64,000 bases of DNA, from NCBI GenBank assembly GCA_963082975.1, contig OY720346.1:51659759-51723758 (forward strand). The letters run 5' to 3'. This document shows, one piece after another, positions 34,447-45,593 of the stretch. Every line of letters begins with the position of its first letter. Position 1 is the first letter of the stretch. This DNA is from Labia minor (taxonomy: Eukaryota > Arthropoda > Insecta > Dermaptera > Spongiphoridae). The translations under genes were made by a program, and so were the position numbers. Under the pieces are notes generated by a model. It ran no database searches and was not told the DNA's origin. It worked only from the letters and a program-made list of their open reading frames with translations.

Positions 34447-36440
34447 GTTTTCATTTAAACTAAATTTAATTAAGATAATAATAAAATAAAAAGAGTAAAA
34501 TATTTTTATTTTATTTTTTTTAATTGAATTTTATAAATTTTATTGCGATGGACTTTTCATATTTTAGAAAAATTTAAGTTTGAATTAAAACAAATATTCT
34601 TTATAAAAGGACTGCGGAAGTATCTTTATAACTCACCACCCTATTTCTCTCTCTCCCTCTATTAACCTAATTTTAATTTTAAAAAGCTGTGAAGATTATT
34701 TTTAAATAAATTATATCTATTATTTTACACGATTAATAAAAAAAAAATAATTAAAAATAACTTAACAATCCATTGATTTGTGAAAGTAAAATTTATAATA
34801 TAATAAATCCTCCCATTTATTTGTACTAATTAGAAAGGCAGTCTTTCATCTTCATCGTCAACTTCATTTATCTTTATAGTAAATTCTTGACCACTCGGCC
34901 AGAGAGCCGGCACACTTCCATTAAAAGTCTATTTTACAAAATGAGGTTAAAACTCTCTTCTATTTATTTAAATATTTTAATTTATAATCTATTTTATTAA
35001 AGAATTTCTGGCATATTTGACTTATGATGATATTGTTTTAATTGTTGTTATTTATTTAAATGTATAAATTTTAACTAAATTTAATTGCTAATATATTAAT
35101 GTGTATACGGTTGTAAAAATATATTTTTTAAAATGCATTAATATTTTGTAAATTTCATTTCCCCCACTTTTTATAAAATACGAGTGCAGGTCAATAAGTC
35201 AGTGACTTTTTGAATTTCCTGTCTCTTTAATGAAATGACAACACTGCTCTTGAACCAACTGGGTCTTTTAGTTTTTGTTTGACATCCATCAATTGCAGAT
35301 TACCTCGTGAATTGAGAAGAAAAGGGAAACAAGGGAATTTCTTGTGCTTATTTAATGTTTGGCGTTGTTTACTTCGAATTTTTGCGCCGTTTCGTAACCA
35401 TGGATGAAACGTGGATCCACCACAACATATCATAGATCAGTGTCCGCTAAGCTCCACCTAAGCCCTTCTAAAATTCTTATTCCCCTCTATGTAACCTATA
35501 AATACTTTTTAATATTTAAAAGGGTTAAACTCGTGTCGAGTCCATTTTCGAATTGCCCCCTTTACAATCAAATCGCCCCATGTGGGGCGTGGGTTCCACG
35601 TTAGGAAACACTTCCATAGACCAAACAGCAGTCAAAACAGTGGATTTTTCGGTGTGAATCGGCACAAATACCTATTTTGATGTCCTCTTATTTTTTGGAA
35701 GGGATAAAAAAGGAGAAACGGTGAACGAAGTGTATAGAGCTCAACAGTGGCGCAACCAGGATTTGATCCTGGGGGGGGTTTTGACTAGCCGCTCCACCTT
35801 CCTATGGCGCCCCCCCCCCCCGGGCTCTCTCAAAGACAAATTTTTCATTAAGATTTTTTTTTATATTAAATATTTAAAAAAGTTTTGTAAATGAAACACT
35901 GATTTTACAAAATCTGGCAAAAAAATTTAATTTTGTATTTTATTTACTCGTATTCACAGTTTTAGAAAGAAAATATTTTTTTCCAGCTATAAGTAAATTA
36001 TTTTAGCTTTCCTCATGAAATAAGGATAGCTTATACGATGATCGGAAAATTTTGAAAATTTTTGCTCCGAGATTCTCTGAGATTTTCACTTTTCAGACGG
36101 TTCTGAATCCAAAACTGCAAAAAAAATTTTTTGAACCGGCTCGTTACCGAGATTACGTCTAAACAAAATGAGATATTGTATTGAAATTTGATATTTAGAT
36201 GTTTTTTTTTTGGGAATGATGGGCGGGGATTGGATTGTTGTTGGACAAGATCGGACCATACGTAAGGGTAGTTTAAAGATGTGTCAAAGCATATTTTATT
36301 GATTTTCTCAATAAATACCGATTTTTATGAGAATTATCATACTATCGTATTAAATTTATAGGGAATCGAATTTACTAAAAGTTTCATTATATTCATTTTT
36401 ACCTAATCTTAATAATAAAGGAGTTATTTATAAAAAACTA

Positions 36441-36500
36441 TTAGGTTGTCCCATAAGTTTTTTCCGCGTCACGCTATGAATGAATCTAACTGCCTATGTT

Positions 36501-36534
<34 letters not shown>

Positions 36535-37649
36535 AACATGCAGGCTTATCTCTTAGCCGTTTATGGCATCTTATTTAATCATCCCAGAGCTTTTTCAGAA
36601 TTCGTTTCGTTGGTGTCAAAGTCTCTTTAAAATTTTTCTACTATGGAGAGCCAAAAGATCATTTGCGGCAGAAGAGATTTGCACCGTTTACGGGATTGGT
36701 GCTTCGACTATTAGGGCCGTCCGCAATTGGTTTAAGAAATTTAGAGCTGGCCACCCATCAACGACGGATATTATCAAGACTGTGCATGCTGAAAATCCAC
36801 GATACAGTGTGCGCGAGATAGCTGGTGAAACTAACATTCCCAAAACAACGGCACATAAGCATTTAATCAAAATGGGATATGCGAGTCGATATGAAGCTTG
36901 GGTTCCACACCAATTGACGGAGACCGGCCTTATAAAGCGCGTCCCTACGTGCGATTTGCTTCTATAGCGACACAAAAGAAACCATTTCTTAAAGAGTCTT
37001 GTCACTGGAGACGAGACTTGGATTTTGTATCAAAATGTGGATCGAAAACGGATTTGGTCTAAAGAAAATAGACCTTCAACTGTTGCGAAGTCTGGGCTTC
37101 ATCCGAAGAAGGTTCTTTTGTGCATGGGACTGGAAGGGTGTACTGTACTACGAGCTCCTTCCTGAAGGTGATATGATCAATGCTGACAAATATTGCAATC
37201 AACTGAATTAACTAAAAACCGCCATAGCAGAAAAACGGCAAGAATTGGCGAACCGACGAGGTGTAGTATTCCATAAGGGCAACGCAAGGCCGCTTATTGC
37301 GTTGATCGTAAGGCAAATATTATTACAGTTTGATTGGGACGTTCTACCTCATCCTCCATACTCCCCATACCTTCCTCCATCCGATTATTACTTGTTCCTC
37401 TCCTTAAAAATCTCTCTCCGTGGTAAATCTTTCAAATCCATAATCGAAATAAAAACGCACCTAAATGAATATTTTGAAAGTAAGCCTCAACTATTTTGGA
37501 AAGAGGGCATAATCAGGCTTCCTGGGAGATGGAAGAAGGTTATAGAACAGAATGGTTCATACATAACATAATAAATCAACCTTAACCAACAAATATCGTG
37601 TATTCATTTCGCATCAAAAAAAGCGAAGAAACTTATGGGACACCCCAAG
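36441..37649 (+). mobile_element. Inner mariner element, about 1.2 kb
   Basis: The left end TTAGGTTGTCCCATAAGTTT and the right end, whose complement reads CTTGGGGTGTCCCATAAGTT, are flanked by TA (36439-36440 and 37650-37651). It is near full length but carries a broken transposase. It lies inside the 8-bp-TSD element. Confidence 0.9.
36563..37571 (+). pseudogene. Mariner transposase, frameshifted
   Basis: The frame pieces at 36563-36967, 36999-37211 and 37245-37571 join up as one mariner transposase with breaks between them. Visible parts are helix-turn-helix regions (TIRAVRNWFKKFRAG and SVREIAGETNIPKTTAHKHL), WVPHQLT, the first Asp in TGDETW and YSPYLPPSDYYLF with the third Asp. The C-terminus is VIEQNGSYIT. 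At the second catalytic site the family's D-N-A-R-P reads GNARPL, so the Asp is lost. Stops near 36966 and 37165 break it, and a gap follows KKFRAG. It is inactive. Confidence 0.9.
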
Positions 37650-37789
37650 TACTTTAAGATTTCGAAAGCTTTTCGTCCGCCCGTAGTGGCAGGATATTTT
37701 GAAAGAAATCATGTAAAAATCCCTTAGAAAAAATCCCTAAATAAAAAATTTCCCTAATTTTTTTGTACTTATTTAATAATGAAAAGCCG

Positions 37790-38398
37790 AAGAGACTTGA
37801 ATGAGGTAGTTATGCTTGGTGTCATCACATCTGTTCCATCTGGTTTTTTAGCCTCCCATTTTTCATGGTTTGCCTTCATTATGGTCAGAAGCTCATCATG
37901 CAGTCGCTGAATCGTTTCCTTGGTGGATCAGGCTTCTTACCAAGAACATCACGACAGATTTCCAAAGAGATAAGGTTATGCTCAATATGGATTTGCTTAA
38001 TCAGGTGACCCATACTGATGTCTTATAACCTTCTAATGCATTGTTTGTTCGAGGTAAACCCATCAAAGTGGCATCGTAGATGTTCCAATGTTCCAATGTC
38101 GAATTCGGGGTCATAAAAGCCAGCCAAAAATTGTTCACCTAGCCTGGTAGGCTACAATGACTTTTGATGGTGGTACCAAAATCAAAGCTGCAAGAGTTTG
38201 TAAATGAGTGGAGTTGTCAGGATTATCTATATCATTATAGAGCTTCAAAACTTCTGGCATTGATTTGATGTTTCTATAAATGCATTGAGCAAAATGAAAA
38301 AGACAACCTCTGATGATTGTAAATTTCACAAATTGCGTTATATATTCCCTGGTGAAATATACGGTGCAAATGGTGTATTTTGTATTTGGAATCATTAA
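37790..38398 (-). pseudogene. MULE-domain transposase-like pseudogene
   Basis: The minus strand opens with an 86-residue frame (38395-38135) carrying GCLFHFAQCIYRNI and LAALILVPPSKVIVAY. After a frameshift it continues LGEQFLAGFYDPEFD..LPRTNNALEG. The block [CH]xFHx..Q..YR, then LxALxFVP, then LPRTNN.xEG, is what I know from arthropod MULE-transposase/FLYWCH-type proteins. Further frame changes occur below 38030. The N-terminal catalytic part is absent. It lies in the element at 35745-39248 and may be a remnant of that element's own transposase. Confidence 0.6.
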
Positions 38399-40423
38399 GC
38401 TATTAAAACGTATGCTAATAAACGAAATTTGAGTAAATTCCCTTTATTTTACATACGAATTTGACACCCCTATTTTTTGGAAAAATCACGTGTCTGGGCC
38501 ATATGTATGTATTTTTTTACCTATTTTTCCCTACTTTCGGTCCAGGCTCGATTACCTCCTTGGGAGCTCGTGTCTCAGGCAACTGGGTGTCATGCTCACT
38601 TTGTAATTAAATTTTCTTAATCACAATTAAAATTAATACAAAAATGAAAAATTTTGTTTTTAGTGATTTTTTCTTTTAGGGATTTTTTGAGTCATGGATA
38701 TTTTTATTTAGGGATTTTCGGTTTTAAGGATTTTTCTTTTTAGGGATATTTGGTTTTAGGGAGAGAGAGTTTTGACTTTTATGGATTTTTTCCTTTAGGG
38801 ATTTTTACCCGTTTCCATTTTGAAAAAATTAGTCTTCGCTTCATAATTTTTATGAAATATTTAGAATTTGAGTAATATTTTTCTTTATTTTATATTTAAA
38901 TAATAGTCAAATTGGAAAATTTCACAATCATCTAGTAATCTTGTATTAAGTCTTTTGTTTTTTATGTGTGATTTAGGAGAAATAATAAATAATTTTTTAT
39001 TTCTTATATTTAATTCTGTACGAAAAAATAAGCAATTTTTATTTTTGTTAAAATTATTTTAAAATAAAATAAACTTACTTATTATACACTAAATTATACT
39101 TTATGAATTATTTTTTTTACAAATAAAAAGAAGGATTATATTTTTTCTTTTCTATTTGTAATATAGTACATGATATACAGCAATGTATATTTTTTTCTCT
39201 CCTGGGGGGGGGTTTTGACCCCCAAAACCCCCCCTGGTTGCGCCACTGGAGCTCAAAGGAGACTATGTTGAATAATAAAATAATTTTTTATCCAAAAGCC
39301 TGTGTTTTTCCAATCAAAAAGTCACAGACTTATTGACCTGCCCTCGTATGTTGATTATAATACATACCTAATATTTTCCTTTGATAAAGACATATTGGTA
39401 GATACTGACTGTAATATTATTATTTTAAAATTAAAGTTTTACAAATGAAAACAATTATTAATTTGAATATTACAACTATTTCAAAATATTCATGTCTCAA
39501 CCACACTTTTATTTATTTCTTTTAAAAAATATCAAAATACTCATATTTAATAATAATTTTCAATTTTTGCATACCAATTCTTCTCTCGAATAATCAAAAA
39601 TAAAAATAAATTGAATTATAAATCCTTTGTATCAAATCTTATAAATTAATGAATATTTAATTTATATATATATATATATATATGAGTGTGTATTTATTAT
39701 ATGTTATATTTCTTTGTCAAATCTTTTGAATTTAAATATAATAAAAATTAATGAAAAAATAAATAAATATTTATTTTGATTCTTTTAAATGCAAATTTTT
39801 TTTTAGAAATTATAATGAGATATCATTTAAAAAGTTTTTTATTATCTATTTAAAAATAATAAATAAATAAAAGATATTTATAATATATGAATTAAATAGA
39901 ATGAACAGTGAAAAAGAAAGATAAAAATTAAATGAAAAAGAAAGTTTAAATGAAGATATAAAAATTAAAAAAAAAACATCGAGAATTTTTCTAGTAAGCA
40001 TTAAATTAAATATTCATCAATGGAAGATTATTTCCCACGGACAATGATTTTCTCTAACAAGGTCAATGGAATCCAAATTTGAAGGATTTTATTATAATGG
40101 AAATCAAATTAATATTATGTAAGATTAACAAGGTTAGATTGTATTAGAAGATGGTTACCTTAAATAAATGATTAATATATAATTAATACTATTATTATTA
40201 TATTTTAATTAATTGCATCCTTTTTAATACATTATAATTATTTATTTTAATTTTTCTAAAGACGAAAAAAGACCTTCCATACACAAGATTTTAACTTTTA
40301 AAACATACAATTTGAAAATGTTAACATCCTGTAATGCCGCTTATTTCGTCAAAATATTATCCAAGGGTTTCAAAAATAAAATATGTATATAAAACAATTA
40401 TTTTGCTAGTTCTATTATATATA

Positions 40424-40700
40424 AGTGTGAGGTGTGGCTGATGACTTTGAAAACAAATATAAATTAAAAGTATATGAAAATAGGATTCTTTGTAGCATTT
40501 ATGGATTGAAGAAGGTGGAAACACAGGAGAATTGCAAAGACTGCATATGATCGAATTACATAACCTCTATTGATCTCCCAACAATGATAGCGTCATAAAA
40601 GTTAGGTTATGAGTATGAGTCGTTTGGAAGTAGCTCAGGATAGGGAAGTATGGTTACTATTCAGTAGAGCCACAGGCAGATAGATAAAGACCTACATTGA
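40424..40700 (+). pseudogene. LINE reverse transcriptase C-terminal scrap
   Basis: Read across frames and stops, it gives KVYENRILCSIYGLKK, ELQRLHMIELHNLY and SPNNDSVIKV, the same C-terminal region as the fragment at 350-720. It is heavily decayed, and no end or tail is visible. Confidence 0.6.
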
Positions 40701-41064
40701 GATTATGCTGTAAAATTTTGAATTTAATAATAATAGAATAATTGGCATGAATTGTACATTCTTCCAAATTGTCCAATTTCAAATAAACTAAAATATAATA
40801 TTCAATGAATTTTAAGCCTATAATGATTATCTAAATTAATTAATCTAATTTAATTTAAATTAAGAAAAAGAATTATAAATTATTATTATATGTTTTTAGT
40901 AAATTTATATAAAGAATCAAATAAAAAGTAAATTTTAATGATATTCTTATGTAAAAACAAATTATCTATAAGCATGTCTTAAGTTCAATTGAAATTATTT
41001 AGAAATATATATTATATAATAAAATAATAATAATAATAATTTATTTATTTGTTTATTTTATTAG

Positions 41065-41363
41065 GTCTACATTTTCACGTGGTTGGTGAAGGGGTGGTTC
41101 GTGTGAAGGGCCGTCGGGGATCAAACGGTGTTAGTACTGCCCGACCGGATGATCGTGAATCCTATATTGATTTTCGAATGCGACTTTTGGGGGAACCTGG
41201 ACAAGGTCCGGTTGTCTTATCGCCCGGGATTCACAGTTTTCCCTTCAAGCTTGGTTTGCCATTAGGATTACCATCAACTTTCCTCGGTAAACATGGATGG
41301 GTGCAATATTATTGTAAAGCGGCACTACGAGAACCAAACGGACTCACCCATAAAAATCAACAG
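41065..41363 (+). CDS. Alpha-arrestin (ARRDC-type), exon 2
   Basis: It encodes residues 43-142 of the arrestin: GLHFHVVGEGVVRVKG, a loop, YIDFRMRLLGEP, then the family's HSFPFKLGLPLGLPSTFLGK and VQYYCKAALREP strands. The 'fPF.f.LP..LPSTF.g..g.v.Y..kA.l' pattern is the diagnostic Arrestin_N motif. The acceptor is ttattag|GT (phase 1) and the donor CAACAG|gtaaac (phase 0). The frame stays open a little past the donor, but that extension is intronic. Confidence 0.93.
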
Positions 41364-41575
41364 GTAAACAAATTCATAATTCAAGATATAAACAAGAATT
41401 AAAAAGGGTAGAATTAAGATTTTTCTGGTTTATCATAAATATAAAAAAACTTATTCTGGATAGTGGTTAAAAAAATGTATAAATCAAATATCATCGTAAG
41501 TAAATGTCTATTCTTCGAAATGAATTATTAAAAAGTTTAATCAACTGGAATTTAATATATAAAGACTAATTGCCT

Positions 41576-41783
41576 CAGAGCTCGCTTTAGAGGGCGGCAG
41601 ACCGGACATTTGTTCGGGCGGCAAATCTGAAGGGCGGCATTTTGTTTATGAATTTATGAATTATGATATATTCTTATAAAATATAAACATTTTTCTTAAA
41701 ATTAAATTATTTAATTTTATTTTATTTATCTATACATATATACGAATATAGGGGCATTAATTTAATCTATAGAGCGGGCGCTG
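41576..41783 (+). mobile_element. R4 hAT-like MITE, copy A (arrestin intron 2)
   Basis: CAGAGCTCGCTTTAGAGGGC through GAGCGGGCGCTG. It is homologous in inverted orientation to 48544-48697, sharing ACCGG.CATTTGT.CGGG and GGCATTTTGTTTATGAAT. The flanks share TTGCCT, consistent with a worn target duplication. Confidence 0.65.
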
Positions 41784-42537
41784 GTTGCCTTTCAATTGGA
41801 TGAATTACATTACAATTTATTATTGCTATTTCACCTAAATAATGTGTATCAAACAATAATGAAAGTTCAAAATATTTGATAATTTTTAATTTTCAATAGC
41901 ATCTTTCAAATATAATTGAGCCAATAGTATTAGAATAGTTTGGATATGTAACTCAATTCTAAGAGTACTCAAAAATAAACTAAGAAATTAAACAATTAAA
42001 CGTTATATTTTAAAAATTCAATAAAATTAATTCTTTCTAAGATCTAAACTTATTAAAAATTGTTTATATATAATTAATAACTTCAAACTTCAACAAATTA
42101 GAAAAAAAAAATTGTAAAATCAATTAAACCAAACTATTAATTAATTTTTAAATTTAAATTTTAAAAATTAATGTTTTCCCATAAAACATATTATATTGAC
42201 AAGTATAATATAGTTTTACAGTTTTCTTTCATTTAATTTATTGCATTATTGGGTGTTAAATCATTCGATATAGAAATGTAGAAAGAAAAATAAATGACTT
42301 AGTTAAATATTGTCACATTGAAAAGTGAATAAAATTAATTTATTTTTTGATGTATGCTTAATTATTTTTATATATGCTTTTGAAAGGAATAATTATATAA
42401 TAAATTTTATACTTAATTTAATCAGGTTGTTGTTGTTATTAAATTCTAATTAAAGAATAATTATAATAATTAATTTAGTTGTGGTTAAAGGTGTGTCTGT
42501 CTGAATTAACGGCACTTGTTTTTTTGTTTGGTTGTAG

Positions 42538-42831
42538 GTTTTCATTGTCATGTCGCCAGTGGATCTGAACCTCGAGCCGGCAATTCTTGCGCAACCCTTC
42601 CGATGTGAAGTGGAGCATCGGCTGGGTGGTGGATTGGGGTGTCTGCCGGGATCGGGATTGGCTGGTGGTGGTCCCGGACCGGTGGTATGTCGAGTATCAT
42701 TGGATCGGGGAGGATACGTTAGCGGGGAGACTATTTCGATTTCAGCAACCATCTCCAATCGTTCCAATGTCACTCTGAAAGGGTCCAAAGCATCTCTTAC
42801 AGAGACAATCGAATACTTAGCCAGAGGAAAG
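42538..42831 (+). CDS. Alpha-arrestin (ARRDC-type), exon 3
   Basis: Phase 0 to phase 0, 98 codons, residues 143-240. It begins VFIVMSPVDLNLEP (end of Arrestin_N and the hinge) and continues into Arrestin_C with VVCRVSLDRGGYVSGETISI and SNVTLKGSKASLTETIEYLA. A Gly/Leu-rich insert (GGGLGCLPGSGLAGGGPGP) sits where other family members have a Cys-rich segment. Acceptor ttgtag|GTT; donor AAAG|gtaaat. Base composition is markedly more GC-rich than its introns. Confidence 0.93.
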
Positions 42832-42935
42832 GTAAATTCATATATTGAAATTAAAAAATTGTTTTGAATTTTTTTTTTTAACCAATAAATCTTATATATT
42901 TATTTATGTATTTTTTTTTTTAATTTTTATTTCAG

Positions 42936-43094
42936 GTTATTCAAAAAGAAACGCGCGAATTGGCATCACTTCAAAGGGGCAAAGTGAGACCAGGTGGGCG
43001 GGATGAATGGGTCTCGGAACAACTGTATGTACCACCTTTGCCACCGACAAACCTTCGAGGATGCCATCTTATAAAAATTCAATACGACGTCTAT
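42936..43094 (+). CDS. Alpha-arrestin (ARRDC-type), exon 4
   Basis: Phase 0 to phase 0, 53 codons, residues 241-293: VIQKETRELASLQRGKV...WVSEQLYVPPLPPTNL..C.LIKIQYDVY. 'L.VPPLPPT.L..C.li.i.Y.v' is the conserved core of Arrestin_C. PPLPP is present, but it is not a PPxY ligase-binding motif. The intron upstream is short (104 bp). The donor TCTAT|gtatga is weaker than consensus, but it is fixed by the exon 5 continuation. Confidence 0.92.
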
Positions 43095-43632
43095 GTATGA
43101 AGAAATTATTTATTCTATACTAATGAAAAATAATTATGTACTTATATAGAATTATATATTATAATAAGCTATTACTAATAGTAATTAAAATATCAAATTA
43201 AGTTAATATAATATGAAATTAAAATATTTAAATATTATTTGTATTCAAAGTTTATAGTTTCAGCTTTGTTATTTTTTTAAAAATAATTCATTACTAAATA
43301 ATAGCAAAAATAGTACGACGATTTTAATAAAATTACGTAGGTAACTCCAAAGAACTTGATAATGAAAGTTTAAATATCACACCAAAAATTAACATAAATT
43401 AAAAATGTAAATATAACATGAAATCAAAAATCAACATTTAAAAATAAAAAACAATAAAACATTTTGAACCTAATAGCATGTATTTGTAGATTTTTGGAAT
43501 TGGGAAAAAAAGTTATTATAGATTTATTATAATTCCTAAAATTGTTTCTTTTTAAAACTAATTATTTATTTAATACATAAACTTAAAAGTGCTTACTTAT
43601 ATTAAAAATAAAAATAATAAAATTAAAATTAG

Positions 43633-44238
43633 CTGGAGTGTCTCCACTCGACTATCTCGCAATTTGAATTGGATTAAATAACATAATATATTATATTTAA
43701 ATTAAATTTAATTAATTATAAATTATAAATTAAAATTAATAAATAATATTTATTAAACAAGCGCATATTTGGCTCTTTGTTGATGGAACCACGTCACGTG
43801 TTGGCACGTGAGATTTGCAGTGTTAAAAAATTAGTTCTGGTACTTTCAGCGATTCAATCAAGCTGAAATTCTATATATAGCAGTTTTATACAATTTTTAA
43901 TCATGTGAAAAATTATCAAACATATATCTTTATTTTTACGGGCACTTTAGATGAAAAAAAATCAAAACGTTGACCCTCTTCCGGTTGGGCTTCATTTCTC
44001 AAAAGTTGATAGAAAACTATGAATTTTGAATAATGCCCATGTACCAAATTTCATCATTCTAGCTCAAACCGTTTTTGCGTAATCTTGTCTACATACATAC
44101 ACACACACACATACACACAAACAGACATTTTTCTCAACCTTAGTGAAAATGATTCAGGAACCTTCAAAACGTTTAAAAACATCAAAATTTCAACATCGAA
44201 AATTTTCGTGATCGCAATACTATCTCTGGCGAGATAGT
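43633..44238 (+). repeat. R1 dispersed repeat, full copy (arrestin intron 4)
   Basis: Starts CTGGAGTGTCTCCACTCGAC and ends ACTATCTCTGGCGAGATAGT, whose last 20 bases form an 8-bp stem with a 4-base loop. A CA-rich microsatellite lies near 44095-44125. It is almost identical to 49380-49990. No gene is visible in it. Confidence 0.88.
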
Positions 44239-45416
44239 AAAAATTTTCTAAAATTTATATAGAATTTATATATTATCACTTTTTACTTATCGATAAGGTA
44301 TGAAATTCATAAATATATTATACAAAGCCAATGTAAAAATATTAAAAATTAAAAAAAATGGATCAATAAAGGTTTAATGTGAAATTAAGAATCTAAAAAA
44401 ATGAAAAAGATTACTTTTAGAGGAGAGGAAGAAAAACAAAACAAGTGATGATGATGTTGATGATAGGAAGATTAAAATATTAGTGATGCATCCTACAAGT
44501 TCTAAAGTTTTTAGTAAAAATTATATAATCCTGACATATTAATAAAATAATTATAATAATTTAGTGTCTAAAACATTGGGAAGAGATCTGGGGTAAAGTA
44601 ATTTGGGATTTGGGGTAACCCAAATGGGGTAAGAAAGGAAATATCGGTGAGATAAAAAGGACATTTTCCTAAATTTCTGTTTAATAATCTATAAATATAT
44701 TTTTTATAATGTCTTAATTTTTTAAGGAATTAAAAATTGTAAAATCAATAAAAGTTAAAAAAACAGTAAAAAATATTAATAAAAATTATAAAAAAAAAAC
44801 AGACACTATATACCAAGTTGGATTATAAAAATGGATTTTCGGTCTTCGTGAAAAAAGTCAAATAATTACGTCCTATTCGTAATTTAGCTGAAAAAATAAT
44901 ATAAATTCAAATTTTTTCATATTAGAGATTTTTTTTTATTAATTATTCAATTTTTATTTAAAACTTTAGTCTAGGTTCCGACATCTCTTGAATATTGTTT
45001 GATTTGATATATCATTATTAACATTAATAAGCTGAAAAATAGAAAATTTATCAAAATATTAATATTTTAATATATATAAATAGAGAATATGTATATTAAT
45101 GCAAGGATTTAATAAAATTAAAAAAAAAATTAAAAGAAAATTGTTATTTAAATGTAACTAATAAGTCTTGTATTTATTATTTATATATGCTATTTATGGA
45201 AATTTGAAAGAAAAATATTTTTAAATATTTAATCAAAAATATGCATAATTCATTTCAAAATAATATACTTACCCATAATTAATTATTTTGGTTTTATACA
45301 CTTTAAATATAAAAATATTTTTTTTATTTTTAATTAAAATATTATATAAACGTTATCTAGGGTATATATTAAATTTAATTAAATTTTATTTATTTGTATT
45401 TTTTGTTTTGTTTTAG

Positions 45417-45593
45417 TTTATATTGATGCCAAAAAGTCTGGATAAAGAGGTTAAATTGCAATTACCGATTATGATTGCGACTTATCCTTTACGGTCGAAT
45501 GCCAATGCCAATGGAAATGGAAAACCGACAACGCATTATCCATCAACTTTGCCCATATTTCGTCCATGGCTTGAAGAGAAACCTTTAGAATAA
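45417..45593 (+). CDS. Alpha-arrestin (ARRDC-type), exon 5 and stop
   Basis: The last 58 residues plus TAA: FILMPKSLDKEVKLQLPIMI closes the Arrestin_C domain. A short tail with TYPLRSNANANGNG and LPIFRPWLEEKPLE follows. Many alpha-arrestins carry a long C-terminal tail with PPxY motifs that bind NEDD4-type ligases. Here the tail is short and no PPxY is seen anywhere in the 351 residues. The stop overlaps an AATAAA signal (45589-45594), and more AATAAA words follow within 60 bases. An alternative 3' exon cannot be excluded. Confidence 0.9.
   Translation, partial: FILMPKSLDKEVKLQLPIMIATYPLRSNANANGNGKPTTHYPSTLPIFRPWLEEKPLE

Larger units (their letters stand above)
35745..39248. mobile_element. 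Element with 8-bp target duplication, middle of the nest
   Basis: The ends CAGTGGCGCAACCAGG and its inverted partner CCTGGTTGCGCCACTG are flanked by perfect duplications gagctcaa (35737-35744 and 39249-39256). C and G homopolymer tracts lie next to both ends. CAG...CTG ends and the 8-bp duplication look hAT-like, but the interior carries a MULE-type pseudogene (37790-38398). The superfamily is therefore left open. A mariner sits inside at 36441-37649. Confidence 0.88.
35181..39346 (+). mobile_element. Outer mariner (M2 family) of a three-level nest
   Basis: The inverted ends CGAGTGCAGGTCAATAAGTC (35181) and GACTTATTGACCTGCCCTCG (to 39346) are flanked by TA at 35179-35180 and 39347-39348. Transposase scraps are visible: TMDETWIHH near 35399, and ELKGDYVE at 39249-39273, split from its left part by the next insertion. 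Several stops lie between them. The interior is dominated by the 3.5-kb element at 35745-39248. Confidence 0.88.
21072..41064 (+). other. Arrestin intron 1, about 20 kb, filled with mobile DNA
   Basis: It begins gtaagt and ends ttattag, with both sites in frame. Inside are repeat R1 copies, mariner and hAT-type nests, R2 and R3 copies and LINE scraps, annotated separately. The stretches 21072-23193, 23641-24561, 25667-28119, 29614-31005, 31703-33002, 33297-35180 and 39347-40423 are AT-rich and I see no gene in them. A long TA microsatellite lies at about 32415-32478. Confidence 0.75.

Noticed and set aside
42450..42788. 112-codon minus-strand frame opposite arrestin exon 3
   Set aside because: It is the shadow of a GC-rich conserved exon whose + strand reading matches Arrestin_C.
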